22,907 nt of DNA, taken from assembly GCA_021786555.1 (NCBI GenBank), contig JAJYNB010000312.1, positions 1-22,907 on the forward strand, written 5' to 3'. Source of the stretch: Bacillota bacterium (lineage in GTDB: Bacteria > Bacillota > Desulfitobacteriia > Desulfitobacteriales > JAJXUE01). The notes below the pieces were generated by a model. It was not told the DNA's origin, did not search any database, and worked only from the letters and a program-made list of their open reading frames with translations. Both the position numbers and the translations under genes were made by a program. Positions 7,211-13,779 of this stretch are shown one piece after another. How positions within the stretch are numbered: the stretch's first letter is position 1; each line of letters opens with the position of its first letter.

Positions 7211-8089
7211 ATGAATTCAGCCGCGCTGGCCAGCCAATTGCTCATCGGTTTGAGCAGGGGCATGCTTTACTTTGTAGTCGCGGCCGGCCTGACCCTGGTG
7301 TTTGGCGTATTACGGGTAATCAACTTTGCCCATGGGTCCCTGTACATGCTGGGGGCCTTTTTTTCCTTTACGTTTGCCACAGTCCTGGCCCAGGGGCAGG
7401 CTGGTTTTTGGCTGGCCCTGCTCCTGGCTCCTCTCGCCGTGGCTCTTATCAGTCTGCTGATTGAGCGCGGGCTGCTGCGGTTCATCTACCAGCGGGAGCA
7501 CCTGATGCAGATGCTTTTGACCTATTCCCTGGTGTTAATTTTCGGGGACCTGGTCAAACTGATTTGGGGCAGCCAGTATCAATCCCTCTCCCTGCCAGGG
7601 ATTCTCAGCGGATCCTTTACTCTTGGCGGCGTGGCCATACCATGGTATAACCTTTTCCTGTTGGTGATGGGCCCCCTGGTAGCACTCGGCCTCTGGCTGT
7701 TTCTGGACCGCACCCGCTTGGGGAAGATTTGCCGCGCTACAGCCACGGACCGGGAGATGGTTGATATCCTCGGGGTGAACAGCACCTGGGTTTTCGCTGC
7801 GGTTTTTGCCCTGGGCGGCTGGCTGGCGGGATTGGGCGGCGCTCTCATGGCCCCTGTTGTGAATATTTCCCTGGGAATGGACGCCAATATCATAATTTAT
7901 GCATTTCTGATTGTGGTGGTGGGCGGCCTTGGCAACATCTGGGGAGCATTGATCAGTTCACTGATCATCGGTGTGGGCGAAGCCATGGGGGCCTTGTTCA
8001 TGCCGGACTGGGCCATTGTCCTGCCCTACGTGATCACTGGTATTCTGTTGATTTTGCGTCCATCGGGATTGCTGAAATCTGTCTGGTAA
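7211..8089 (+). CDS. livH: ABC transporter permease, LivH type
   Basis: This is one of two membrane subunits of the liv-type importer. The 292-residue protein carries the LivH hallmark GLTLVFGVLRVINFAHGSLYMLGAF near the N-terminus (about residues 26-50) and has about eight hydrophobic segments. The conserved cytoplasmic loop ATDREMVDILGVN (about 178-190), which contacts the ATPases, is present, as is GLGNIWGALISSLIIG near the end. ATG 7211 is preferred over the longer frame from 7169 because AGGAGGG ends 7 bases upstream and because the longer version would begin inside the preceding hairpin. The livM gene follows after 13 bases, so they are co-transcribed. Confidence 0.93.
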   Translation: MNSAALASQLLIGLSRGMLYFVVAAGLTLVFGVLRVINFAHGSLYMLGAFFSFTFATVLAQGQAGFWLALLLAPLAVALISLLIERGLLRFIYQREHLMQMLLTYSLVLIFGDLVKLIWGSQYQSLSLPGILSGSFTLGGVAIPWYNLFLLVMGPLVALGLWLFLDRTRLGKICRATATDREMVDILGVNSTWVFAAVFALGGWLAGLGGALMAPVVNISLGMDANIIIYAFLIVVVGGLGNIWGALISSLIIGVGEAMGALFMPDWAIVLPYVITGILLILRPSGLLKSVW

Positions 8090-8102
8090 AGAAGGGAAAG
8101 GT

Positions 8103-9101
8103 ATGTCGACACTTGGGCTGCAAAAATCAAAACCGGGGGCGGAAAGGATGTTTTCTGCCAGCCGGGTTATCCTCTTAGTCCTGTTAATCATTGCCATAGT
8201 CCTGCCGCCTTTTCTATCCCCCTATTACCTCTATCTCCTTACCACCATTATGATGACAGCCCTGCTTGCCGCCAGCCTGAATTTTGTACTCGGTTACGGC
8301 GGGCTTTTACAGCTCCATCATGCTGTCTTTTTCGGTGTGGGGGCCTACACGGTGGCATTGGTCCTAACCAAGACCAGCTGGCCGTTCTGGACTGCCGTAA
8401 TTGCCGCTCCCATCGTGGCAGGGTTTTTCGCCCTTTTAATCGGCTGGTTTTGCGTCCGTCTGCGGGGTCTGTATTTTGGTATGCTCACCCTGGCCTTGGG
8501 CCAGCTGGTCTGGGCTGTAGTCTACAAATGGCGCAGTCTTACCGGTGGGGACGACGGAATCCACGCCATCCCAGTCCCGGACTACCTGGCTTCGCCTACC
8601 TCCGTATACTACGTAAACCTGGCAGTTCTGGTCATCAGCCTGATTATACTTTATGTCATCGTTAAGTCGCCCTTTGGTTTGACCCTGGTGGCTACCCGGG
8701 ACAACCCGGTGCGCAGCCAGAGCGTAGGGGTCAACATCAGACGGCACCAACTGGCTGCTTTTGTGCTGGCAGGTTTTTTTGCGGGTGTATCCGGCGTGTT
8801 GTTTGTGCTGATTGAACAGTCCGTATCGCCCTCTCTGCTTTACTGGAGCAAGTCAGCTGAGATACTGATCATGTGCCTCCTAGGAGGGATGGCCGTCTTT
8901 ATGGGGCCCACCCTTGGGGCGGCGGTCCTGGTGATTCTGTCTATGGTGGTTGGGACGTACATAGATTACTGGCTCCTGGTCTTAGGGCTGGTCCTGCTCC
9001 TGTTGGTGCTCTTTCTGCCTCAGGGAGTACTAGGCTTCCTGCAGGAAAAACTGTCCGGTCGCAAGACTGGGGAAGGGGGGGAGAGGGATGCTGCAAGTTG
9101 A
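8103..9101 (+). CDS. livM: ABC transporter permease, LivM type
   Basis: This is the second membrane subunit of the importer. The 332-residue protein has the LivM hallmarks: LNFVLGYGGLLQLHHAVFFGVGAYTVALV near residues 60-88, LRGLYFGMLTLALGQLVWAVVYKWRSLTGGDDGI in the middle, and the cytoplasmic coupling loop ATRDNPVRSQSVGVN. It has about nine or ten hydrophobic segments and a short charged C-terminal tail. ATG 8103 has AAGGG 6 bases upstream. The 3' end overlaps livG by 14 bases, indicating translational coupling. Confidence 0.93.
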   Translation: MSTLGLQKSKPGAERMFSASRVILLVLLIIAIVLPPFLSPYYLYLLTTIMMTALLAASLNFVLGYGGLLQLHHAVFFGVGAYTVALVLTKTSWPFWTAVIAAPIVAGFFALLIGWFCVRLRGLYFGMLTLALGQLVWAVVYKWRSLTGGDDGIHAIPVPDYLASPTSVYYVNLAVLVISLIILYVIVKSPFGLTLVATRDNPVRSQSVGVNIRRHQLAAFVLAGFFAGVSGVLFVLIEQSVSPSLLYWSKSAEILIMCLLGGMAVFMGPTLGAAVLVILSMVVGTYIDYWLLVLGLVLLLLVLFLPQGVLGFLQEKLSGRKTGEGGERDAAS

Positions 9102-9825
9102 GGGACTGGCCAAATCCTTTGGCGGGTTCAAAGCTGTGGCGGAAGCGCGCCTGCACGTGCCCAAGGGCCAGGTGGCTGCCGTCATCGGCCCTAACGGCGC
9201 CGGGAAAAGCACGCTCTTTAACCTGATTACAGGGCACCTAAAACCCGATGCGGGCAGGATCGTGTTTAAGGGCAAGGATATTACCGCACTGGCGCCGCAT
9301 CAGGTTTCACGCCTGGGTGTATCCCGCTCGTTTCAACTGCTCAATGTTTTCCCCCGCCTCACAGTGTTTGAAAACGTCCAGGTGGCGGTGCTGGCCCGCC
9401 TCAGACAGTCAGGCAAAATGTTTACCCCGGCCCGCAAGCTGGTGGTGACGGAAACCACTGAAGTCTTAGACAAATTGGGCTTGACCGCTTACGCCGACCG
9501 GCTGTGCACCTCCCTCTCTTACGGAGACCAAAAAGTAGTGGAGATAGCCATTTCCTTGGGCAGCAGCCCGGAACTTCTTCTCCTGGATGAGCCCACGGCA
9601 GGGATGTCGCCGGAGGAAACCCGGACCATTGTGCAGCTGATCAAGAACCTGTCCGGGTCAGAAGGGCTGACTATCCTGCTGACGGAGCACGACATGGACC
9701 TGGTCTTCGATGTAGCCCAGCGAATCATGGTGCTGCATCAGGGCATGACCATTGCCGAGGGGCGGCCGGAAGATGTAAAAAAGGACAAGGCTGTGCAAAA
9801 CGCATATTTGGGGGAGACAGGCTGA
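9088..9825 (+). CDS. livG: ABC transporter ATP-binding protein, LivG type
   Basis: This is one of the two cytoplasmic ATPases that drive the importer. The 245-residue protein has Walker A GPNGAGKST at residues 34-42, signature LSYGDQK at 143-149 (LSYGD in place of LSGGQ is normal for LivG), Walker B LLLLDEP at 163-169 and the switch histidine at His201 (TEHDMD). The C-terminal GRPEDVKKDKAVQNAYLG is the usual LivG ending. The ATG overlaps livM by 14 bases and has GGGGGGAGAGGG upstream. The stop overlaps the livF start. Confidence 0.96.
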   Translation: MLQVEGLAKSFGGFKAVAEARLHVPKGQVAAVIGPNGAGKSTLFNLITGHLKPDAGRIVFKGKDITALAPHQVSRLGVSRSFQLLNVFPRLTVFENVQVAVLARLRQSGKMFTPARKLVVTETTEVLDKLGLTAYADRLCTSLSYGDQKVVEIAISLGSSPELLLLDEPTAGMSPEETRTIVQLIKNLSGSEGLTILLTEHDMDLVFDVAQRIMVLHQGMTIAEGRPEDVKKDKAVQNAYLGETG

Positions 9826-10523
9826 TGCTGGAAGTCAAAGATATTCACACCTATTACGGGTTAAGCCACGTTCTTTTCGATGTGTCCTTGAGAATCAAAC
9901 AGGGTGAGGCGGTATGCCTCTTGGGGCGCAACGGGGTGGGCAAATCAACTACCATCAAGAGCATCGTTGGCCTGACTCCGCCCAGGAGCGGCAAAGTATG
10001 GTTTAAGGGCCGGGACATCACGGGCATCCCCACCAGGCGCATGGTATCCCTCGGTATCCGCTATGTACCAGATACGCGGCGCATTTTTCCTGACCTCAGC
10101 GTCAAGGAAAATATGGAGGTTGCAGCCTCCGGCCTCAAACATCCGGGCGAGTGGACCATTGACAAGGTGTTTGAGCTGTTTCCGGTTTTGAAAAAATATG
10201 CCGGCAGAAGAGGGGGCTACCTGAGCGGCGGGGAACAGCAGATGCTGGCCATAGGCAGGGCTCTTTTGGGCAATCCTGAGCTGTTAATCCTGGATGAACC
10301 TACGGAAGGGCTGGCGCCCCTGGTGGTATATGAACTGGAGGAACAAATTCTCAAACTAAAGCAGATGGGAATGTCAATCCTGCTGGCGGAACAGAATCTC
10401 AAGTCTGCCCTTAAACTGTCGGACCGCGTCTACGTCCTGGAAAAGGGGCAGGTCCGCTATGAGGGCACGGTGGAAGATTTCAAGCAGAATGAGGAAGTCA
10501 GGAGCAAGTACCTGCTGGTATGA
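9825..10523 (+). CDS. livF: ABC transporter ATP-binding protein, LivF type
   Basis: This is the partner ATPase of LivG. The 232-residue protein has Walker A GRNGVGKST at residues 34-42, signature LSGGEQQ at 133-139, Walker B LLILDEP at 153-159 and the LivF-typical EQN in place of the switch histidine (about 189-191). It also has the LivF marker YVPDTRRIFPDLSVKENM. The start overlaps the livG stop by one base (TGATG), a translational coupling arrangement, with GGGGGAG just upstream. It is the last gene of the operon; a hairpin follows 5 bases after the stop. Confidence 0.96.
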   Translation: MLEVKDIHTYYGLSHVLFDVSLRIKQGEAVCLLGRNGVGKSTTIKSIVGLTPPRSGKVWFKGRDITGIPTRRMVSLGIRYVPDTRRIFPDLSVKENMEVAASGLKHPGEWTIDKVFELFPVLKKYAGRRGGYLSGGEQQMLAIGRALLGNPELLILDEPTEGLAPLVVYELEEQILKLKQMGMSILLAEQNLKSALKLSDRVYVLEKGQVRYEGTVEDFKQNEEVRSKYLLV

Positions 10524-10528
10524 TAAAA

Positions 10529-10562
10529 CACCCCCAGCATCAATATTTTGGTGCTGGGGGTG
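10529..10562 (+). terminator. Hairpin at the end of the liv operon
   Basis: CACCCCCAGCA pairs perfectly with TGCTGGGGGTG around a 12-base AT-rich loop. Only CTTGCTTG follows on the plus strand, so the U-tract is poor there; on the minus strand the stem is followed by TTTTATCA. It probably ends livF mRNA and may also stop minus-strand read-through. Confidence 0.7.
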
Positions 10563-10580
10563 CTTGCTTGTAAGGTATCA

Positions 10581-10650
10581 GAATTCAGGAGTCAGGAGTC
10601 AGAATACTTGGAGACGGTGAACCGTTGTCTCATTGTCCTGACTCCGGAGT
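10581..10650. repeat. GGAGTCA-type inverted repeat element, copy A
   Basis: The left arm GAATTCAGGAGTCAGGAGTC contains two GGAGTCA heptamers. The right arm ATTGTCCTGACTCCGGAGT is a degenerate reverse copy. Between them GAGACGGTGAACCGTTGTCTC forms an inner hairpin. The same arm sequence recurs near 12900 and 20150. Confidence 0.65.
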
Positions 10651-10701
10651 AGTTCGGTTACAATTCAGACTTACATGCCGCTAGCCGTCCCCAGCTGACT
10701 C

Positions 10702-10740
10702 AACCCCAGAACCTAAGTTTTTGGTTCTGGGGTTGTTTTT
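10702..10740 (+). terminator. Intrinsic terminator, plus strand
   Basis: AACCCCAGAACC pairs perfectly with GGTTCTGGGGTT around a 9-base loop and is followed by GTTTTT. This is a textbook plus-strand terminator, 180 bases after livF. It probably backs up the first hairpin and shields the antisense side of plsC. Confidence 0.8.
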
Positions 10741-10840
10741 AGCTAGGACGCGGGGACGGTTCTGGTGTCCTAGCGAACATCCTTTGGAGCGGTTTTCAAC
10801 CCGTTTCTTGGTGATGAGTTTTCTTATCAAAGCAGCCTCG

Positions 10841-11560
10841 TTACTCATCCAAAGTAGAGACTATCCTCTCCCTGACCATTTCTGCCAGGTCAGCTCCTGG
10901 CTGCAGCTCCCAGGGATAGATGGGTTCCGAGATATGGACTTTCACAACCGCGGGGCGAATCTTAAACCCTTTGTTGGCTTCAAGAATTTTGTAGGTGCCC
11001 GAAATGCTTACGGGAACTACGGGCACCTTGGCTTTGTCTGCTATGCTCAGGCTGCCTCGCTTAAACGGCGCTACAGGGCCGCCTTTGGAACGGGTCCCTT
11101 CCGGGAAGATTACCAGGGAATGGCCGCCCTTTAATATGTCTATGGCCTCGCGCATGGTCAACAGGGATTTGCGCAGGTTTTCCCGGTCCAAAAACAGGCT
11201 GTGCATTTTTTTCATCCAGGTGCTTACTATGGGAATTCTGGCCAGCTCTATCTTGGCTATAAAGCCCTTATCCCCGGGGACGAAGCCCAGGAGCAGCGGG
11301 ATGTCAAAATAGCTCTGGTGGTTGCTGACATACAGTACAGCCCGGTCCCGGGGCACCAGGTCCGCCCCCTCGAGCTGAACCTTGCTGCCTGAGACAAGGA
11401 CCAGGGCTTTGCCCCAATTGCGGGCTGTGCCGGTGATTCTGGCTTCCTGTTCCTCCTTCATGCCCATGAGCCCCAAAATATATACTATCAAAAGGTGGTA
11501 CAGGGTATACACGGTGTGTAAAACAGTATAGATTACAAAAAGAATCGTACGCAAAACCAA
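10841..11560 (-). CDS. plsC: 1-acyl-sn-glycerol-3-phosphate acyltransferase (PlsC)
   Basis: PlsC acylates lysophosphatidic acid to phosphatidic acid at the membrane, the second acylation in phospholipid synthesis. The 239-residue protein has an N-terminal hydrophobic segment (about residues 5-30). The catalytic NHQSYFD follows, with His81 and Asp86 of the HX4D motif, then the phosphate-binding FPEGTRSKGG at 152-161 and the conserved VVPVSISGTYKI further on. Length and motif spacing are normal. The start is a TTG: AAGGGGG lies 4 bases before the TTG at 11560 and 10 before another in-frame TTG at 11554, so the true start is one of these two. It stands alone between convergent and divergent neighbours. 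The family also includes related lysophospholipid acyltransferases, so the exact acceptor is inferred. Confidence 0.92.
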   Translation of the reverse strand: MVLRTILFVIYTVLHTVYTLYHLLIVYILGLMGMKEEQEARITGTARNWGKALVLVSGSKVQLEGADLVPRDRAVLYVSNHQSYFDIPLLLGFVPGDKGFIAKIELARIPIVSTWMKKMHSLFLDRENLRKSLLTMREAIDILKGGHSLVIFPEGTRSKGGPVAPFKRGSLSIADKAKVPVVPVSISGTYKILEANKGFKIRPAVVKVHISEPIYPWELQPGADLAEMVRERIVSTLDE

Positions 11561-11662
11561 AAAACCCCCTTCATAACAGTTAAGATTCTCCCCCTATCTG
11601 AAAACTCCTGTAGGTTTACGGACAGTTTTTGGCAGGGATTTAAGAGAATGTTGTAGAAATAA

Positions 11663-11691
11663 TTGTACAAATAAAAGGAAAAACATAATAT
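11663..11691 (+). promoter_or_regulatory. Candidate sigma-A promoter 1 upstream of the dehydrogenase
   Basis: TTGTAC and TAATAT are separated by exactly 17 bases of A-rich DNA. The fit to the vegetative consensus and its plus-strand orientation toward the dehydrogenase gene support it. It would leave a leader of roughly 160 bases. Confidence 0.5.
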
Positions 11692-11692
11692 A

Positions 11693-11721
11693 TTGCTGTA
11701 TAGAGACAAGGATAGTATACC
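11693..11721 (+). promoter_or_regulatory. Candidate sigma-A promoter 2 upstream of the dehydrogenase
   Basis: TTGCTG and TATACC are separated by 17 bases, directly after the first candidate. The -10 is weaker. Either or both could drive the dehydrogenase-cupin region. Confidence 0.4.
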
Positions 11722-11769
11722 ATGAAATCTTTAGTTTTGTTTGTCCGGGAGAGTGGGAAGAACTACTCA

Positions 11770-11810
11770 AACGGCGTCGGTTAAAGTATAACGACCGTGC
11801 CAACGCCGTT
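11770..11810 (+). promoter_or_regulatory. Leader hairpin upstream of the dehydrogenase
   Basis: AACGGCGT (11770-11777) pairs with ACGCCGTT (11803-11810). Inside, CGGT (11778-11781) can pair with ACCG (11794-11797). The 3' arm can alternatively pair with the following GCAGCGG. It lies between the candidate promoters and the start codon, with no U-run, so it could be an operator or an RNA control element rather than a terminator. Confidence 0.35.
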
Positions 11811-11856
11811 GTGCAGCGGCCCCCGGGCCCTTGACGGTAGGAAATGGAGGGTTGGC

Positions 11857-12882
11857 ATGCAGGCCAATATTTTGGTAAACGCGGGCCGCTTGGAGATGCG
11901 GGAACTGCCGCTTCCCGAAGCGGGACCGGGGGAGGTTCTGGTCAGGGTAAAAGCGGCCTTAACCTGTGGCACCGATTTGAAGGCGTACCTGCGGGGGCAT
12001 CCCCAGATACCGATGCCCGGGCCATTCGGTCACGAATTTTCCGGCGAGGTTGAGGGTGTAGGAGCAGGTGTGGAAAAGTTTCGGGTAGGGGATGCGGTTA
12101 TGTCCGTTCACTCTGCACCCTGCGGCAAGTGTTACTGGTGTGAAAAGGGCCAGGGAAACCTGTGTGAAAGCATCATGGGGAGCAAAGTTTTGGGCGCTTA
12201 TGCTGAATACGTCTTGGTACCGGCCCATATTGTCTCCCAAAACATGTTCATCAAACCAGGGCACCTGTCTTATGAGGAAGCGGCGGCACTGGAGCCTTTG
12301 GCTTGTGTGGTGTACGGTTTACAGCAGATTCCACACTCTCATCAGGACACGGTGCTGGTTATCGGTGCTGGCGCCATCGGCCTGTTGTTCCTGCAGACCT
12401 TGCAGGCCCGGGATGTCTCGCAGGTAATTGTGGCCGGGAGGCGGGAGTACAGGCTAAGACTGGCCCGGGAATTGGGAGCGAACCAGGTCATAGATGTCAG
12501 GGAGGAAAACCTGGCAGCAACAGTGATGGCCGCAACTGAAGGCCGCGGGGCTGATGTGGTGATTGAATGTACAGGTAAACCTGAGGTCTGGCAGCAGTCG
12601 GTTGACTTGGTCAGACGGGGCGGACATGTGCTGCTCTTCGGCGGCTGCCCCAAGGGCACCCAGGTTTGTTTTGACACGGCCCGCCTGCACTATGACCAGA
12701 TTACGGTCCACAGCCCCTTCCATTTTGACCCTGCTGCGGTATCAGCAGCATACAGCATGTTAACTGAGGGCAGGGTAAAGCCTGGGAGATTAATCAGCGG
12801 GTCGTTCTCTTTGGATAGGCTGGAAGAGGCTTTTAGTTTGCTCCAGTCCGGGGATTGCGTGAAATATGTCATAAGACCCTGA
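11857..12882 (+). CDS. Zinc-dependent medium-chain dehydrogenase (sorbitol/threonine dehydrogenase-like)
   Basis: The 341-residue protein belongs to the zinc-containing alcohol dehydrogenase family, which oxidises secondary alcohols, polyols or threonine with NAD(P). Catalytic zinc ligands are visible as Cys37 (TCGTD), His59-Glu60 (GHE) and Glu146 (ALEPLAC). The structural zinc site is complete: Cys89, Cys92, Cys95 and Cys103 (CGKCYWCEKGQGNLC). The coenzyme domain has VIGAGAIG at 168-175 followed by IVAGRREYRLRLARELGA. No acidic residue follows the second strand as in strict NAD enzymes, and the RR there may suit NADP. ATG 11857 has TGGAGGG 5 bases upstream. Together with the next two genes it forms a dehydrogenase-cupin-dehydrogenase set. 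The substrate is unknown; polyol or hydroxy-acid oxidation is a family-level guess. Confidence 0.9.
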   Translation: MQANILVNAGRLEMRELPLPEAGPGEVLVRVKAALTCGTDLKAYLRGHPQIPMPGPFGHEFSGEVEGVGAGVEKFRVGDAVMSVHSAPCGKCYWCEKGQGNLCESIMGSKVLGAYAEYVLVPAHIVSQNMFIKPGHLSYEEAAALEPLACVVYGLQQIPHSHQDTVLVIGAGAIGLLFLQTLQARDVSQVIVAGRREYRLRLARELGANQVIDVREENLAATVMAATEGRGADVVIECTGKPEVWQQSVDLVRRGGHVLLFGGCPKGTQVCFDTARLHYDQITVHSPFHFDPAAVSAAYSMLTEGRVKPGRLISGSFSLDRLEEAFSLLQSGDCVKYVIRP

Positions 12883-12899
12883 TGCAGGAGCCTAGGGTC

Positions 12900-12997
12900 G
12901 GAATTCAGAAGTCAGAATGAGGAGAACGATTTATTTGCTTGCAAGACATGCATGTTGTCAGGGTATTCTAAATTCTGACTCCTGACTCCTGAATTCC
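12900..12997. repeat. GGAGTCA-type inverted repeat element, copy B
   Basis: The left arm GGAATTCAGAAGTCAGAAT (12900-12918) is mirrored by a 26-base right arm (12972-12997) that begins ATTCTGACTCCTGACTCC and ends CTGAATTCC. About 53 unrelated bases lie between, with an inner GCAAGACATGCATGTTGTC near-palindrome. It fills the gap between the first dehydrogenase and the cupin gene, 39 bases before the cupin start. Confidence 0.75.
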
Positions 12998-13035
12998 TGA
13001 CCAGTAAGTAATACCTGACATTAAGGAGATTTGCT

Positions 13036-13572
13036 ATGCTGGAAAAGTATTTGCAGGAACGTGGTCTTAAGCCCGTCCAACTGGAAGAGGATAAGCAGCA
13101 AAGCCGGGTATATGCCCATAGGCCCGATTTTACCTGGGAAGGGGTAGAGGTGACTCGCTACAAGCCACAGGGTGATGATTGGGAGGGAACTGTCCGGCAG
13201 GTAATCATTGGGTACCGGGAAGAGACCAAATTCCATATGCGCTATTTTGAAATCGCCCCGGGCGGGTATTCCAGCCTGGAAAAGCACGAGCACAGCCATG
13301 CAGTCACTGTCATCAGAGGAAGGGGCAAGGTGATTCTGGGGGATAAGGTCATGGAACTGAAATTTCTGGATACGGTTTACGTGTCTCCCCATACTCCCCA
13401 CCAGTTCATCAATGACGGAGAGGAAGAGTTTGGATTCCTCTGTGTGGTTGATGCCGAGCGGGACCGTCCCCGTCCCCTGGACAGTGCGGAACTGGCCAGA
13501 CTGGAGGCGGATCCGGTAATAAACCGGGTTGTAAAGACTGTGAAGGTGCAAATGCTGGAGGAGAAGCGGTAG
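13036..13572 (+). CDS. Cupin-domain protein
   Basis: The 178-residue protein has one cupin barrel at about residues 65-140. The first cupin motif is GGYSSLEKHEHSHAVTVIRG, giving candidate metal ligands His84, His86 and perhaps His88. The position usually held by glutamate is Val90, so His88 or water may substitute. The second motif gives His122 (SPHTPHQFIN). Single-domain cupins range from sugar isomerases and dioxygenases to ligand-binding proteins, so no reaction can be assigned. ATG 13036 has AAGGAG 8 bases upstream. It sits between two zinc dehydrogenases, suggesting a shared carbohydrate or polyol pathway in which it might isomerise or bind an intermediate. The gene is followed within 4 bases by the heptamer array. 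Confidence 0.85.
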   Translation: MLEKYLQERGLKPVQLEEDKQQSRVYAHRPDFTWEGVEVTRYKPQGDDWEGTVRQVIIGYREETKFHMRYFEIAPGGYSSLEKHEHSHAVTVIRGRGKVILGDKVMELKFLDTVYVSPHTPHQFINDGEEEFGFLCVVDAERDRPRPLDSAELARLEADPVINRVVKTVKVQMLEEKR

Positions 13573-13576
13573 GCGA

Positions 13577-13766
13577 GGTTCGAAGTCCGAAGTCCGAAGT
13601 CCGAGGTCCGAGGTCCGAGGTCCGAAGGTTCGAGGTTCGAAGTTCGAGGTTCGAGGTTCGAAGTCCGAGGTCCGAGGTCCGAGGTCCGAGGTTCGAGGTC
13701 CGAAGTTCGAGGTTCGAAGTTCGAAGTTCGAGGTTCGAAGTTCGAGGTCCGAGGTCCGAGGTCCGA
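13577..13766. repeat. Heptanucleotide tandem array (RGTYCGA), 27 copies
   Basis: Twenty-seven consecutive units fit RGTYCGA, with one extra A at 13626 between units 7 and 8. Only positions 1 (A/G) and 4 (C/T) vary, giving AGTCCGA, GGTCCGA, GGTTCGA and AGTTCGA in runs. Position 1 to 7 of all other columns is invariant. It occupies nearly all of the space between the cupin stop and the ribosome binding site of the next dehydrogenase; the last A of the array is the first base of that AAGGAG. There are no direct-repeat spacers, so it is not a CRISPR array. Confidence 0.95.
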
Positions 13767-13779
13767 AGGAGATGTTTAA

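Larger units (their letters stand above)
10524..10840. other. Non-coding block of palindromes and repeat between livF and plsC
   Basis: These 317 bases separate two convergent genes and hold no credible frame. In order they contain the livF hairpin (10529-10562), a GGAGTCA-type inverted element (about 10581-10650), CCGTCCCC at 10685-10692 inverted relative to GGGGACGG at 10752-10759, a strong plus-strand terminator between those arms (10702-10740), and GCTAGGAC/GTCCTAGC (10742-10749 and 10767-10774). The remaining 66 bases before the plsC stop show nothing. Confidence 0.6.
11561..11856. other. Divergent intergenic region plsC / zinc dehydrogenase
   Basis: These 296 bases hold no supported gene. 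They are AT-rich in the middle and contain two plus-strand promoter-like sequences (11663-11691 and 11693-11721), a long imperfect hairpin (11770-11810), a GC-rich CCCCCGGG stretch, and the dehydrogenase ribosome binding site TGGAGGG at 11845-11851. The plsC promoter must also lie here, but no convincing minus-strand box pair is visible. Confidence 0.5.

Noticed and set aside
10721..11134. 137-residue plus-strand frame opposite plsC
   Set aside because: It starts inside a terminator and runs antisense to the catalytic motifs of PlsC.
13577..13766. CRISPR array
   Set aside because: Units are 7 bases and contiguous, with no unique spacers and no cas genes.
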